DNA of 64,000 bases, from contig JAQXKZ010000022.1 in the NCBI GenBank assembly GCA_029010715.1, forward strand, positions 1 to 64,000. Reading direction: 5' to 3'. The notes under the pieces are model-generated. The model had not been told where the DNA came from, ran no database searches, and worked only from the letters and a program-made list of their open reading frames with translations. Below, piece after piece: positions 51,210 to 61,726 of this stretch. Position 1 is the stretch's first letter. Each line of letters starts with the position of its first letter. The DNA comes from Clostridiales bacterium. GTDB taxonomy: Bacteria; Bacillota; Clostridia; Oscillospirales; Oscillospiraceae. Made by a program: the position numbers and the translations under genes.

Positions 51210-51238
51210 TTGACTTTTCGGTGGCCAACTGTTAGGCT
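51210..51238 (+). promoter_or_regulatory. Promoter of the nucleoside transporter operon
   Basis: TTGACT (51210-51215), 17 bases, TAGGCT (51233-51238). The -10 is weak, but the position 24 bases before the riboswitch fits. Confidence 0.5.
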
Positions 51239-51261
51239 AAAAGCGTGAATTAAATAGCTCT

Positions 51262-51328
51262 TCGATATATAGCAAATGATATGGATTTGAAGTTTCTACC
51301 CGGACGCCGTAAATGACCGGACTATCGA
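51262..51328 (+). ncRNA. Purine (guanine-class) riboswitch aptamer
   Basis: P1 is TCGATA/TATCGA (51262-51267, 51323-51328). The conserved core includes AATGATATGG, AGTTTCTACC, the P3 arm CCGG...CCGG with CCGTAAATG, and GACTATC. The specificity base in GACTAT is C, which marks guanine/hypoxanthine rather than adenine binding. It controls the BMP transporter. Confidence 0.93.
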
Positions 51329-51373
51329 TGTTACACCCTTGCTCACTGAATCGCAGTGGGCAACTGTGCGTTT

Positions 51374-51409
51374 GCATTGGTAGCGTTTTATGCGGCCAAT
51401 GCTTTTTTT
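51374..51409 (+). terminator. Riboswitch expression-platform terminator
   Basis: GCATTGG/CCAATGC stem (51374-51380 with 51396-51402) with TTTTTTT after it, between aptamer and gene: guanine binding should turn transcription off. Confidence 0.8.
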
Positions 51410-51470
51410 GTATCCTTACCGCAGCGCGGTTTGAGATAAAAAAATTATAATTTTTGAGGAGACTGAACAA

Positions 51471-52760
51471 ATGAAGAAGATTGTTGCTCTGCTCATGGCT
51501 CTGTGCATGGTATTCGCACTGTGCGCCTGCGGCGAGTCTGCTGCCCCTGCCGCCACTGAGGCTCCCGCCGCTGATGCTCCCGCTGCCGACGCCCCTGCTG
51601 CCGATGCTCCCGCCATGAAGGTCGGCTTTATTTTCCTGCATGATGAGAACTCCACTTATGACCTCAACTTCATGAACGCTGCAAAGGAAGCCTGCGCGAA
51701 CCTCGGCTTCAGCGAAGAGCAGTTCATCTTCCGTACCAATATTCCCGAAGGCCAGGAGTGCTATGACGCCGCCTGCGAGCTGGCCGATGCCGGCTGCACC
51801 GTCATCTTCGCCGACTCCTTCGGCCATGAGGACTACATGATCCAGGCTGCCAAGGAATTCCCCGAAGTCCAGTTCTGCCACGCCACCGGCACCAAGGCTC
51901 ACACCGAAGGCCTTGACAACTTCCACAACGCATTCGCTTCCATCTACGAAGGCCGTTACCTCGCCGGTGTTGCTGCCGGTCTCAAGCTCAATGAGATGAT
52001 CGAAGCCGGTCAGTTCACCGCTGACGAGGCCAAGATCGGTTACGTCGGCGCGTACACCTACGCGGAAGTCGTTTCCGGTTACACCTCCTTCTTCCTCGGC
52101 GCACGCTCCGTCTGCCCCACCGCTACCATGGAAGTAACCTTCACCGGCTCCTGGTACGATGAGACCGTAGAGAAGGAAGCCGCCAACAAGCTCATTGCCA
52201 ACGGCTGCAAGCTCATCAGCCAGCACGCCGACTCCATGGGCGCTCCCACCGCATGCGAGACCGCCGGTGTTCCCAACGTCTCCTACAACGGCTCTACCGA
52301 GGCTGCCTGCCCCAACACCTTCATCGTATCCTCCCGCATCAACTGGGCTCCCTACTACGAGTATGTTATCAACGCAGTCCTCGCCGGTGAGGCTGTTGAC
52401 ACCGACTGGACCGGCACCCTCGCTACCGAGTCCGTCCTGCTGACCGATGTCAACGAGAAGGCCGCCGCAGCCGGCACTGCCGATGCAATTGCCGATGCCA
52501 AGGCAAAGCTCGAGTCCGGTGATCTCAACGTATTCGACACCGCCACCTTCACCGTTTCCGGCGACAACCTCAACGACAACATCAAGGTCGACGCCGACGG
52601 TCACGTCACTTCCTACATGGCTGACGTTGATACCGACGCCGCTTACACCGGTGACACCGAGGTCGTCGAAAACGGAGTATTCCAGGAGTCCAAGTTCCGT
52701 TCCGCTCCTTACTTCGATCTCAAGATCGACGGCATCACTCTTCTTGATACCGCATTCTAA
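51471..52760 (+). CDS. BMP-family nucleoside-binding lipoprotein
   Basis: 429-residue extracellular lipoprotein of the BMP/PnrA/BmpA family that delivers purine nucleosides to the downstream ABC transporter. Signal with lipobox VFALCACGES, a low-complexity linker of APAAD repeats (~25-47), then the BMP domain (MKVGFIFLHDENSTYDLNFM, GHEDYMIQAAKEFPEVQFCH, IGYVGAYTYAEVVSGYTSFFLGARS). Codon use is strongly biased to C-ending codons, a sign of high expression. Under a guanine riboswitch, supporting guanosine or inosine uptake. Confidence 0.93.
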   Translation: MKKIVALLMALCMVFALCACGESAAPAATEAPAADAPAADAPAADAPAMKVGFIFLHDENSTYDLNFMNAAKEACANLGFSEEQFIFRTNIPEGQECYDAACELADAGCTVIFADSFGHEDYMIQAAKEFPEVQFCHATGTKAHTEGLDNFHNAFASIYEGRYLAGVAAGLKLNEMIEAGQFTADEAKIGYVGAYTYAEVVSGYTSFFLGARSVCPTATMEVTFTGSWYDETVEKEAANKLIANGCKLISQHADSMGAPTACETAGVPNVSYNGSTEAACPNTFIVSSRINWAPYYEYVINAVLAGEAVDTDWTGTLATESVLLTDVNEKAAAAGTADAIADAKAKLESGDLNVFDTATFTVSGDNLNDNIKVDADGHVTSYMADVDTDAAYTGDTEVVENGVFQESKFRSAPYFDLKIDGITLLDTAF

Positions 52761-52774
52761 TTGAACTAATGCCG

Positions 52775-52908
52775 GGAAGCCCGTATGGGCTTCCTGCTGC
52801 GAAAACTGTTACTGCCGCAAGGGGCAGCGCAATGACAACTTAATTGCGCTGCCCCTTGCAATCACCGCATAAGAAAACACATGAATACCCGTGTGCTTTC
52901 TTATGCGG
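52775..52908 (+). promoter_or_regulatory. Three successive hairpins between binding protein and ATPase
   Basis: Stem 1: GGAAGCCC/GGGCTTCC (52775-52794). Stem 2: a 17-bp perfect stem (52817-52833 with 52843-52859). Stem 3: CCGCATAAGAAA/TTTCTTATGCGG (52865-52876 with 52897-52908). None has a T run. They fill the 350-base gap (52761-53110) and probably stabilise the binding-protein mRNA or cause partial termination before the membrane genes. Confidence 0.65.
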
Positions 52909-53110
52909 CGTTGGCTTTATACAATGACAGCACCGCATAATTCGCCTTTGGCGTCTGCCGGACAATTTGTGCTCTGTCTTTGCCGCTTTCACTGAGATGC
53001 GCCGGGTAATCCGGCGGAGAGCGCCGCAGTCGGAACACGGATTTTCTCAGCGCCTGATCCTGCCGAATTATGTGGTATTGCCCTATTTTTACTTACAGGG
53101 AGTGACCGTG

Positions 53111-54649
53111 TTGGACAATAAAATTGCAGCAGTCAAAATGCGCAATATAACTAAGACCTTCGGCCCCGTCGTCGCCAACGACAGGGTCTGGCTTGATATT
53201 TACAGGGGAGAGATACTCGCTCTGCTCGGCGAGAACGGCAGCGGCAAGACCACCCTGATGAATATGCTCTCCGGCATATACTTCCCCGACGAGGGCGAGA
53301 TCAGCGTCGACGGAAAGCCTGTCGTCATCCGCTCACCGAAGGACGCGTTTGAACTCGGTATCGGCATGATCCACCAGCACTTCAAGCTTGTCGACGTGCT
53401 CACCGCCGCCGAGAATATTGTCCTTGGCCTCAATGAGCCGGGACGGCTCAACCTTGAAAAGGTCGCCGAGCGCGTGCGCGGAATATGCAATGCCTACGGC
53501 TTTGAGGTCGACCCCAACCAGAAGATATACGACATGTCCGTCTCGCAGAAGCAGACTGTCGAGATAATAAAGGTCCTCTACCGCGGCGCGGATATACTTA
53601 TCCTCGATGAGCCCACCGCGGTTCTGACGCCGCAGGAGACGGACAAGCTCTTCGCGGTCCTGCGCAACATGCGCGACGACGGCAAGGCCGTTGTTATAAT
53701 CACCCATAAGATGCACGAGGTCGAGGAGCTTTCCGACCGCGTCGCAATTCTCCGCCACGGCCAGTTCATCGGCGACATGCCGACCAGGAGCACGAATGCT
53801 CAGGAGATGACCAATATGATGGTCGGGCATGCGGTCACGCTCAATATCGACCGTCCCGAGCCGGTCGACCCGAAGCCGCGTATTGAGGTAAAAAACCTCA
53901 CCGTGCGCAGCATCGACGGTGTCGTAAAGCTCGACGACGTAAGCTTCACCGCCAATTCCGGCGAGATCCTCGGCATAGCCGGCATATCCGGCTGCGGCCA
54001 GAAGGAGCTGCTGGAGGCCATTGCCGGCCTGCAGCCTGTCGAAAAAGGCAGCATCAGCTATATCGAGGACGACGGCAGCCGGGACGAGCTCATCGGCAAG
54101 GACCCTCTGGCCATTGCCGACATGGGCGTTGCGCTCTCCTTTGTGCCTGAGGACAGACTGGGCATGGGCCTTGTCGGCAACATGGATCTTGCGGACAATA
54201 TGATGCTCCGCTCCTTCCGGCGCGGCCGCGGCCTGTTTACCGACCGCAAGTCGCCGCGTAAGCTGGCACAGGAGGTTGTCGAGGACCTGGAGGTCAGCAC
54301 TCCCGGTATTTCCACTCCCGTGCGGCGCCTCTCCGGCGGCAACGTGCAGAAGGTGCTCGTCGGACGTGAGATTGCCTCCGCGCCGACTGTACTGCTCACC
54401 GCATATGCCGTCCGCGGTCTGGACATCAACTCTTCCTATACTATATATGACCTTATCAACCGCCAGAAGGAGAAGGGCGTCGCCGTTATATATGTCGGCG
54501 AGGATCTGGACGTGCTGCTGGAGCTTGCCGACAGGATTCTCGTGCTCTGCGGCGGAAAGGTCAGCGGCATTGTTGAGGGCCGCGGCGCTACCAAGCGCGA
54601 GGTCGGAATGATGATGACAAAGCTCGGAGGTGATAAAACCGATGAATAA
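53111..54649 (+). CDS. Nucleoside ABC transporter ATPase (double domain)
   Basis: 512-residue ATPase with two nucleotide-binding domains (NupO/BmpC type). First half: Walker A LLGENGSGKTTLMNML, signature MSVSQKQTVEIIKVL, Walker B ILILDEPTAVLTPQE. Second half: degenerate Walker A GISGCGQKELLEAI, signature RLSGGNVQKVLVGREI and the variant TAYAVRGLDIN instead of a classical Walker B. Such asymmetry is usual in this family. The start is uncertain: TTG 53111 fits GGGAG at eight bases; GTG 53108 and ATG 53138 are alternatives. Confidence 0.92.
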   Translation: MDNKIAAVKMRNITKTFGPVVANDRVWLDIYRGEILALLGENGSGKTTLMNMLSGIYFPDEGEISVDGKPVVIRSPKDAFELGIGMIHQHFKLVDVLTAAENIVLGLNEPGRLNLEKVAERVRGICNAYGFEVDPNQKIYDMSVSQKQTVEIIKVLYRGADILILDEPTAVLTPQETDKLFAVLRNMRDDGKAVVIITHKMHEVEELSDRVAILRHGQFIGDMPTRSTNAQEMTNMMVGHAVTLNIDRPEPVDPKPRIEVKNLTVRSIDGVVKLDDVSFTANSGEILGIAGISGCGQKELLEAIAGLQPVEKGSISYIEDDGSRDELIGKDPLAIADMGVALSFVPEDRLGMGLVGNMDLADNMMLRSFRRGRGLFTDRKSPRKLAQEVVEDLEVSTPGISTPVRRLSGGNVQKVLVGREIASAPTVLLTAYAVRGLDINSSYTIYDLINRQKEKGVAVIYVGEDLDVLLELADRILVLCGGKVSGIVEGRGATKREVGMMMTKLGGDKTDE

Positions 54650-55742
54650 GCAGAACAATGAGCCTCTGGCCCATATAGTCAAGCGCGCCGCCCTCCCGTG
54701 GTACAGGGCTTGGGGGATCCGTCTGCTCGCTATAGTTGCGGCGTTGCTTGTCTGCGCGCTTGTTACCACCGTTACCACCGGCGAGAATCCCGTTTCTGTG
54801 TACGCCGCCATGATAAAGGGCGCTTTCGGTACGGCGCGCAAGAGCTGGATAACCTTCCAGAACGTCGCCATTCTTCTGTGCATCTCCCTTGCCGTCACTC
54901 CGGCCTTCAGGATGCGCTTCTGGAATATCGGCGCCGAGGGTCAGACTCTTGCCGGATGCCTTGCCACCGCTGCCGTCATGATCTGCCTGAGCGACAAGAT
55001 GTCCAATGCCATGCTGATCGTTACCATGACCGTCGCTGCGGTTGCGGCCGGCGCGCTCTGGGGCTTCATCCCTGCTTTCTTCAAGGCCAGATGGAACACC
55101 AACGAGACGCTTTTTACCCTTATGATGAACTATGTCGCGACCCAGCTCGTCGCCTACTTTGTTATCGTCTGGGAGGTGCCCAAGGGCGCCGGCCAGATCG
55201 GCATAATAAATCAGAGCACAGAGCTCGGCTGGCTGCCCCAGCTCGGCGGCAACAAGTACCTGCTGAGCATAGTAGTCGTGGCCATCGTCACCGCGGCCGT
55301 GTATATCTACCTCAACTACTCCAAGCACGGCTATGAGATCGCCGTTGTCGGTGAGAGCGAGCGCACCGCAAGCTATGTCGGCATAAAGGTCGACAGGGTC
55401 ATAATGCGTACGATGATCCTCTCCGGCGCAATCTGCGGCCTGGCGGGACTGCTGCTCGTCGGCGGCATCAACCATACCGTTACCACCACGATTGCCGGCG
55501 GCCGCGGCTTTACCGCGGTCCTGGTCTCCTGGCTTGCCAAGTTCAATCCGGTCATCATGATATTCACGAGCCTGCTGCTTGTGTTCCTTGAGCGCGGCGC
55601 GGACGAGATATCCACCGCCTTCGGCCTCAACCACTCCTTCTCGGATATACTGACCGGCATTATCCTCTTCTTCATCATCGGCTGCGAGTTCTTCATCAAT
55701 TATAAGATAAGCTTCCGCAAAGCGGCAAGGAAGGAGGACTGA
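54642..55742 (+). CDS. Nucleoside ABC transporter permease 1
   Basis: 366-residue permease of the BPD_transp_2 family with about ten helices (IRLLAIVAALLVCALVTTV, ITFQNVAILLCISLAVTPAFRMRFWNIGAEGQTL, MIVTMTVAAVAAG). The coupling loop is GIKVDRVIMRTMILSGAICGLAG. The ATG overlaps the ATPase stop by eight bases, with GGAGGTGAT upstream. Partner of permease 2. Confidence 0.93.
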   Translation: MNKQNNEPLAHIVKRAALPWYRAWGIRLLAIVAALLVCALVTTVTTGENPVSVYAAMIKGAFGTARKSWITFQNVAILLCISLAVTPAFRMRFWNIGAEGQTLAGCLATAAVMICLSDKMSNAMLIVTMTVAAVAAGALWGFIPAFFKARWNTNETLFTLMMNYVATQLVAYFVIVWEVPKGAGQIGIINQSTELGWLPQLGGNKYLLSIVVVAIVTAAVYIYLNYSKHGYEIAVVGESERTASYVGIKVDRVIMRTMILSGAICGLAGLLLVGGINHTVTTTIAGGRGFTAVLVSWLAKFNPVIMIFTSLLLVFLERGADEISTAFGLNHSFSDILTGIILFFIIGCEFFINYKISFRKAARKED

Positions 55743-55745
55743 GCG

Positions 55746-56741
55746 ATGTTTGATATAGTTTCCTTTATCCCCAGAGCCGTTATGCAGGGTATACCTCTTC
55801 TTTTCGGCAGCACCGGCGAGACGCTCACCGAGAAGTCCGGCAACCTGAACCTGGGCATCCCCGGCGTCATGTACGTCGGCGGTATCTGCGGCGTTATCGG
55901 CGCGTTCATATACGAGCAGTCGGCCGGATCTGCCGCGGCGATGAACGGCTTTCTCGCCATCATGATCCCGCTGCTCTGCTCCCTTACCGGGTCGCTGCTG
56001 ATGGGCCTGCTCTACTGCTTCCTGACCGTCACCCTTCGCGCAAACCAGAACGTTACCGGCCTCGCCATGACCACCTTCGGCGTCGGCTTCGGCAACTTCT
56101 TCGGCGGCTCGCTCATCAAGCTCACCGGCAGCGAGGTACCCTCTATCGCCCTGTCGGCCACAAGCGCCTATTACAGCCGCTCCCTTCCCGTTGCGGGCAA
56201 GCTCGGCTGGTTCGGCAAGGTTTTCCTGAGCTACGGTTTTCTCGCCTACGCGGCGATTATAATCGCCCTCATCACGGCCTATATCCTGAAACGCACCCGC
56301 GTCGGCCTCCACCTGCGCGCCGTGGGCGAGAGCCCCAACACCGCGGATGCCGCCGGTATCGACGTCGCCAGATACAAGTATATCGCCACCTGCGTCGGCA
56401 GCATGATCGCCGGCCTCGGCGGGCTCTATTACGTCATGGATTATGCCTGCGGCGTCTGGTCCAACGACGCCTTCGGCGACCGCGGCTGGCTTGCCATTGC
56501 GCTCGTCATCTTCACTGTCTGGAAGCCCGACCTCGGCGTCATTTCGTCCATCCTCTTCGGCGGCCTGTACATCCTGTACCTGTTCCTGCCCACCGGCACG
56601 AATCTCGCCGTCAAGGAGCTCTACAAGATGATCCCCTATGTTGTCACCATCATCGTGCTGGTCATCTCCAGCATGCGCGACAAGCGGGAAAATCAGCCCC
56701 CGGCCTCCCTCGGCCTTGCCTACTTCCGTGAAGAACGCTAG
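55746..56741 (+). CDS. Nucleoside ABC transporter permease 2
   Basis: 331-residue BPD_transp_2 permease. Seen: LLFGSTGETLTEKSGNLNLGIPGVMYVGG, a start typical of NupQ-like subunits, LHLRAVGESPNTADAAGIDVARYKYIATCVGSMIAGLGG as the coupling loop, and about nine helices. Three bases after permease 1; last gene of the operon. Confidence 0.93.
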   Translation: MFDIVSFIPRAVMQGIPLLFGSTGETLTEKSGNLNLGIPGVMYVGGICGVIGAFIYEQSAGSAAAMNGFLAIMIPLLCSLTGSLLMGLLYCFLTVTLRANQNVTGLAMTTFGVGFGNFFGGSLIKLTGSEVPSIALSATSAYYSRSLPVAGKLGWFGKVFLSYGFLAYAAIIIALITAYILKRTRVGLHLRAVGESPNTADAAGIDVARYKYIATCVGSMIAGLGGLYYVMDYACGVWSNDAFGDRGWLAIALVIFTVWKPDLGVISSILFGGLYILYLFLPTGTNLAVKELYKMIPYVVTIIVLVISSMRDKRENQPPASLGLAYFREER

Positions 56742-56775
56742 CCCTTTGGCATGAGGGCCCCGTCTGCAAGCTGAA

Positions 56776-56807
56776 AAAGGCTCCGGATCAAACGATCCGG
56801 AGCCTTT
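56776..56807. terminator. Bidirectional terminator (transporter / glnN)
   Basis: A 14-bp perfect stem (56776-56789 with 56794-56807) with loop AAAC, A- and T-flanked, between converging genes. Confidence 0.85.
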
Positions 56808-56828
56808 GCCTTTACACTTTTACACCCC

Positions 56829-58922
<2,094 letters not shown>

Positions 58923-58994
58923 GTTTAAACCTCACTCTTTCTTCTCACGGGACAGACATGCCGGAGAGGCAGTGTGTCTGTTTGCCTCGGAGAT

Positions 58995-59047
58995 AAAAAT
59001 AAAAACCGGCAGAGGTGCCATGCACTCCTGCACGACGCCTTTGCCGT
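58995..59047 (-). promoter_or_regulatory. Leader terminator with ANTAR-like hairpin (glnN)
   Basis: On the minus strand, CGGCA (59046-59042) pairs with TGCCG, enclosing a long imperfect stem, then TTTTTATTTTT (59005-58995). The 5' arm can instead fold as ACGGC-AAAGGC-GTCGT (59047-59032), a 5-bp hairpin with a six-base loop, A at 1 and G at 4. The two folds exclude each other, as in ANTAR-controlled antitermination. A following small hairpin has loop AGGAGT (A1 only). GGCAAAGGCGTCG matches GGCAATGACGCCG in the asnB leader. Confidence 0.62.
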
Positions 59048-59061
59048 TTCAACATGTTCGG

Positions 59062-59090
59062 ATTATAGTGCCACTTCGCCGGTTTGTCAA
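59062..59090 (-). promoter_or_regulatory. glnN promoter
   Basis: TTGACA (59090-59085), 17 bases, TATAAT (59067-59062) on the minus strand: a perfect sigma-A consensus. Start near 59055. Confidence 0.88.
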
Positions 59091-59130
59091 GGGCTTTTTT
59101 GTGGATTTCATCGAAAAGCCATGCCGTGTT

Positions 59131-60231
59131 TTACAGAGCCTGTGTTTTCGCGAGCATACGGTTTTTGTACTCGGCGCTGCCGGTCACGTCCCTGATGACT
59201 TTGATATCCGGCGGCAGCTTCTGCGTGTCCGCGCCGTAGGCGAAGAGTATTGCCCTGTCCTGACAGAAGGGGTAGACGTCGAGCTCCATGCGCCGCCCCT
59301 CGTAGTTGAAGCTGTACTTGAGCTTGTGCACGCTGTGCAGGGAGATGTCCGCCTCCATGAGGTATGAGATGTACTCTTTTTCGGATATCGGCTTCTCGGT
59401 CACCCAGCGGGTGCCGTCGCCGGTCACGCGCTTCTCGGTGTAGAAATACAGGTAGTCGCTGCCGTTGCGCTGCTGCCTTATACGGCGCTCGGTATCGGGG
59501 CGGGATGCGGCCAGATATGTCTGCATCATTTCCTTCGGAACCGCGGCGTATTTGCGCGCCAGCTCATCGCAGTCTGGCATAGCGACAAGATACTTCTTTT
59601 TGCCGGGTTCCGGAGCGGGCTGGCCGACCAGACGGTATATCTGCGCGATCGCGCGGTTGATTTTGTCCTCAAAATCGACGGAGTTGTCGATAACATAGAG
59701 GGCCGGATGCGTGCTCCAGGCGCGCAGCGTCAGGTCGTCCTTCTCCCGCGCGGCCTCAACCGTCTCATAGCGCGCGGCGTTTCCGTAGTTGTATGCGAAC
59801 TCCGCGCCTTTGGCGCAGGTCACGAGATGCAGCACGGCGTCATAGCCGGCGAGCACCTGCTGCTCGGTCCTGCCGAAATAGGCGAGAGTCTCGCGAAACT
59901 GCTCATCGGTGATATAGGCCTTGTCGTCGAGCACGGCCCTGTCATAGACAATCAGCACCTTTTCCTCAGGCACCATCTGCGCGGCCTTCAGGGCGAGCTT
60001 CTCCTTGTGAAGCTGGTCCTCAATGGCAAAATACTGAAAGTCCTCCATGCTGACGCAGTTGCCGAAGGGGCGTATGCCGAAGCCGGAAATAAGCTCCGTC
60101 GCCGTCTCGGGTATAGTGATGACCTTCCAGCCGTCCTCCTGCCTGAATTCCTTCAGTATGCGGCTTATGAGCGTGGTCTTGCCGGCGGCGGGTCCGCCTG
60201 TCAGAACGATGCGTGTTATGTTTTTGGGCAT
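59131..60231 (-). CDS. AAA_28 ATPase fused to a CYTH-like domain (TTD14-like)
   Basis: 366-residue two-domain protein. The N-terminal P-loop domain (~1-180) has Walker A IVLTGGPAAGKTTLISRIL, KVITIPETATELI and VLIVYDRAVLDDKAYI (Walker B-like), typical of AAA_28/NadR-kinase-like proteins. The C-terminal region (~195-366) looks like a CYTH/triphosphate-tunnel domain (ERRIRQQRNGSDYLYFYTEKR, KEYISYLMEADISLHSVHKLKYSFNYEGRRMELDVYPF). The same combination occurs in eukaryotic TTD14. Substrate unknown; a nucleotide or triphosphate is likely. ATG 60231 follows GGAGGTCACTCAC. It has its own promoter and attenuator. Confidence 0.8.
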   Translation of the reverse strand: MPKNITRIVLTGGPAAGKTTLISRILKEFRQEDGWKVITIPETATELISGFGIRPFGNCVSMEDFQYFAIEDQLHKEKLALKAAQMVPEEKVLIVYDRAVLDDKAYITDEQFRETLAYFGRTEQQVLAGYDAVLHLVTCAKGAEFAYNYGNAARYETVEAAREKDDLTLRAWSTHPALYVIDNSVDFEDKINRAIAQIYRLVGQPAPEPGKKKYLVAMPDCDELARKYAAVPKEMMQTYLAASRPDTERRIRQQRNGSDYLYFYTEKRVTGDGTRWVTEKPISEKEYISYLMEADISLHSVHKLKYSFNYEGRRMELDVYPFCQDRAILFAYGADTQKLPPDIKVIRDVTGSAEYKNRMLAKTQAL

Positions 60232-60256
60232 GTGAGTGACCTCCGTTTTGTAAACA

Positions 60257-60310
60257 GAAAAAGACCCGTGCCCCGATTGAGGCAAGAGTCTGCTCCCGCG
60301 GTACAGCTTT
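60257..60310 (-). promoter_or_regulatory. Short leader attenuator with T-box-like core
   Basis: Minus strand: GTACCGCGGGAGCAG, then AGACTCTTGCCTC (60291-60279) imperfectly paired with GGGGCACGGGTCT (60274-60262) and a T5 run. The first stretch resembles the 3' part of a T-box, but only about 15 bases separate it from the promoter, so there is no Stem I or specifier. A plain attenuator or a relic is possible. Confidence 0.5.
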
Positions 60311-60318
60311 ACGAAAAA

Positions 60319-60346
60319 ATTATACCATTTTGCCGCAGCCTGTCAA
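60319..60346 (-). promoter_or_regulatory. Promoter of the TTD14-like gene
   Basis: TTGACA (60346-60341), 16 bases, TATAAT (60324-60319) on the minus strand. Confidence 0.8.
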
Positions 60347-60435
60347 GGGCGGGTTTTGCGCCCTCCGCCTAGCCTGACACGATTCTGCCCCGTATATCTA
60401 TGTCTGCTCTCCGTTGCACTTTGGTATAAAACATG

Positions 60436-60473
60436 AAAAAGCACGGCGCCGGAGCTTTTGCCCCGGCGCCGTG
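60436..60473 (-). terminator. Terminator of the phosphoribosyltransferase gene
   Basis: CACGGCGCCGG/CCGGCGCCGTG stem (60442-60452 with 60463-60473) and, on the minus strand, a T5 run. Confidence 0.85.
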
Positions 60474-60478
60474 GCGTT

Positions 60479-61033
60479 TTATTCCTTTACGGTGCCGTCC
60501 GGATTGAACAGCGGCAGCGGAGCCAGACAGATGATGTCGTGTCTCTTCTGCGCGTCGCCCTCGGCGAGGACGGCCATGCGGCCCGCGACTGTGCCGCCGG
60601 CTCTGGTCACAAGCTCCTCCATTGCACGGAGGGACTCGCCAGTGGATATGACGTCGTCGACGATTAGCATACGCTTGCCCTTTATAAGCTCCGCGTCGGC
60701 AGTGTCGATGACGAGCTTCTGAATGCTCATGGTGGTTATGGACTTTACGGCGACCTCGAACACACCGGACATGTATGCCTTGGCGCCCTTGCGTGCGAGG
60801 AAGTACTTGTCAGCTCCGCTCTGGCGCGCCATCTCGTAAAGCAGGGGGATGGCCTTGGCTTCGGGCGCGATTATATAATCGTACTCCGGAGCGCGCTTGA
60901 GCAGCTCGGCGGCGCAGTGAACAGTGATCTCCACATCGCCGAACATGACGAAAGCGCCTATATACAGGTCGTCGGAGACCTTGCACAGGGGCAGCTGACG
61001 TTTTAAGCCGGCAATGTCCATCTCGTATGTCAT
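60479..61033 (-). CDS. Adenine-type phosphoribosyltransferase
   Basis: 184-residue type I phosphoribosyltransferase. The PRPP loop is MLIVDDVISTGESLRAMEELV; YDYIIAPEAKAIPLLYEMARQ and FLARKGAKAYM match APRT-like proteins. Probably salvages adenine or a related purine to its nucleotide. AGGAGGAAT lies about ten bases before the ATG. It is monocistronic and divergent from the GntR operon. An orotate or regulatory PRTase role cannot be excluded. Confidence 0.8.
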   Translation of the reverse strand: MTYEMDIAGLKRQLPLCKVSDDLYIGAFVMFGDVEITVHCAAELLKRAPEYDYIIAPEAKAIPLLYEMARQSGADKYFLARKGAKAYMSGVFEVAVKSITTMSIQKLVIDTADAELIKGKRMLIVDDVISTGESLRAMEELVTRAGGTVAGRMAVLAEGDAQKRHDIICLAPLPLFNPDGTVKE

Positions 61034-61289
61034 TTGATTGATTCCTCCTGAGGTAATTTGTATTATAACAAATCTATTTTACAGAAAATCCATAAAAAAT
61101 CAAGAGGCAAGTAGCGTATTTGCTGAATGTACATGGACAAATTTCCCTCTTATGAACATTTGACCTCCGCCGTCTGTCCGGCTCAGGGAAAAACTGCCGC
61201 TTTCCGAATACGCAGGCTGTCCGTACCGGACGCAGGCTCCGCGCCCGGTGGATGCGGAGCTGCGGCGGAAAAATTAAGAATTGCCCGCC

Positions 61290-61344
61290 TTGACATACGG
61301 CGGCGGCCATGGTATACATATGTCTGTACTAATCGAATTAATAC
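61290..61344 (+). promoter_or_regulatory. Promoter and operator of the GntR/ABC operon
   Basis: TTGACA (61290-61295), 17 bases, TATACA (61313-61318). Just downstream, GTACTAAT-CGA-ATTAATAC (61326-61344) is an inverted repeat with one mismatch, and GTTAATAC repeats at 61346-61353. This covers the start site, so autorepression by the GntR protein is likely. Confidence 0.7.
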
Positions 61345-61369
61345 AGTTAATACGGAGGGAGGGAGACGG

Positions 61370-61726
61370 ATGATACGGCTGAACTACCGTGATTCGCGGC
61401 CCATATATGAGCAGGTCATGGACGGTCTGCGCCAGCTTATCATAAACGGGGTGCTCCCGGAGAACAGCAAGCTGCCGTCTGTGCGTGAGCTTGCCGTCAG
61501 TCTTGCCATCAATCCCAATACTATCCAGCGCGCTTACCGGGGACTGGAGGCCGAGGGCTATATAATCTCCGTTCCGGGCAAGGGGAGCTTTGTCAGCCGC
61601 GAGAATGACGCGGCACGGGCCCGAAGGACCGAGCTGGAAGAGAAGCTCAAGGAGCTCATGAGGGAGCTGAGGAACCTCGGCGTCAGTGAGGAAGAGCTGC
61701 AGGATATGCTGAAAGGAGACTGCTGA
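61370..61726 (+). CDS. GntR-family regulator, YtrA subfamily
   Basis: 118-residue regulator: a GntR winged helix (RPIYEQVMDGLRQLIINGVL, LPSVRELAVSLAINPNTIQRAYRGLEAEGYI) and a short C-terminal dimerisation helix (ELEEKLKELMRELRNLGVSEEEL) without an effector domain, as in YtrA. The start at 61370 follows GGAGGGAGGGAG. It overlaps the ABC gene by one base. YtrA-type proteins repress ABC operons that respond to cell-wall stress. Confidence 0.92.
   Translation: MIRLNYRDSRPIYEQVMDGLRQLIINGVLPENSKLPSVRELAVSLAINPNTIQRAYRGLEAEGYIISVPGKGSFVSRENDAARARRTELEEKLKELMRELRNLGVSEEELQDMLKGDC

Noticed and set aside
51237-52604. 455-codon glycine-rich minus-strand open frame
   Set aside because: Antisense to the BMP lipoprotein gene and the guanine riboswitch; no family resemblance.
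60257-60310. Full T-box riboswitch before the TTD14-like gene
   Set aside because: Only the core-like GTACCGCGGGAGC is present; the promoter lies too close for Stem I and a specifier.
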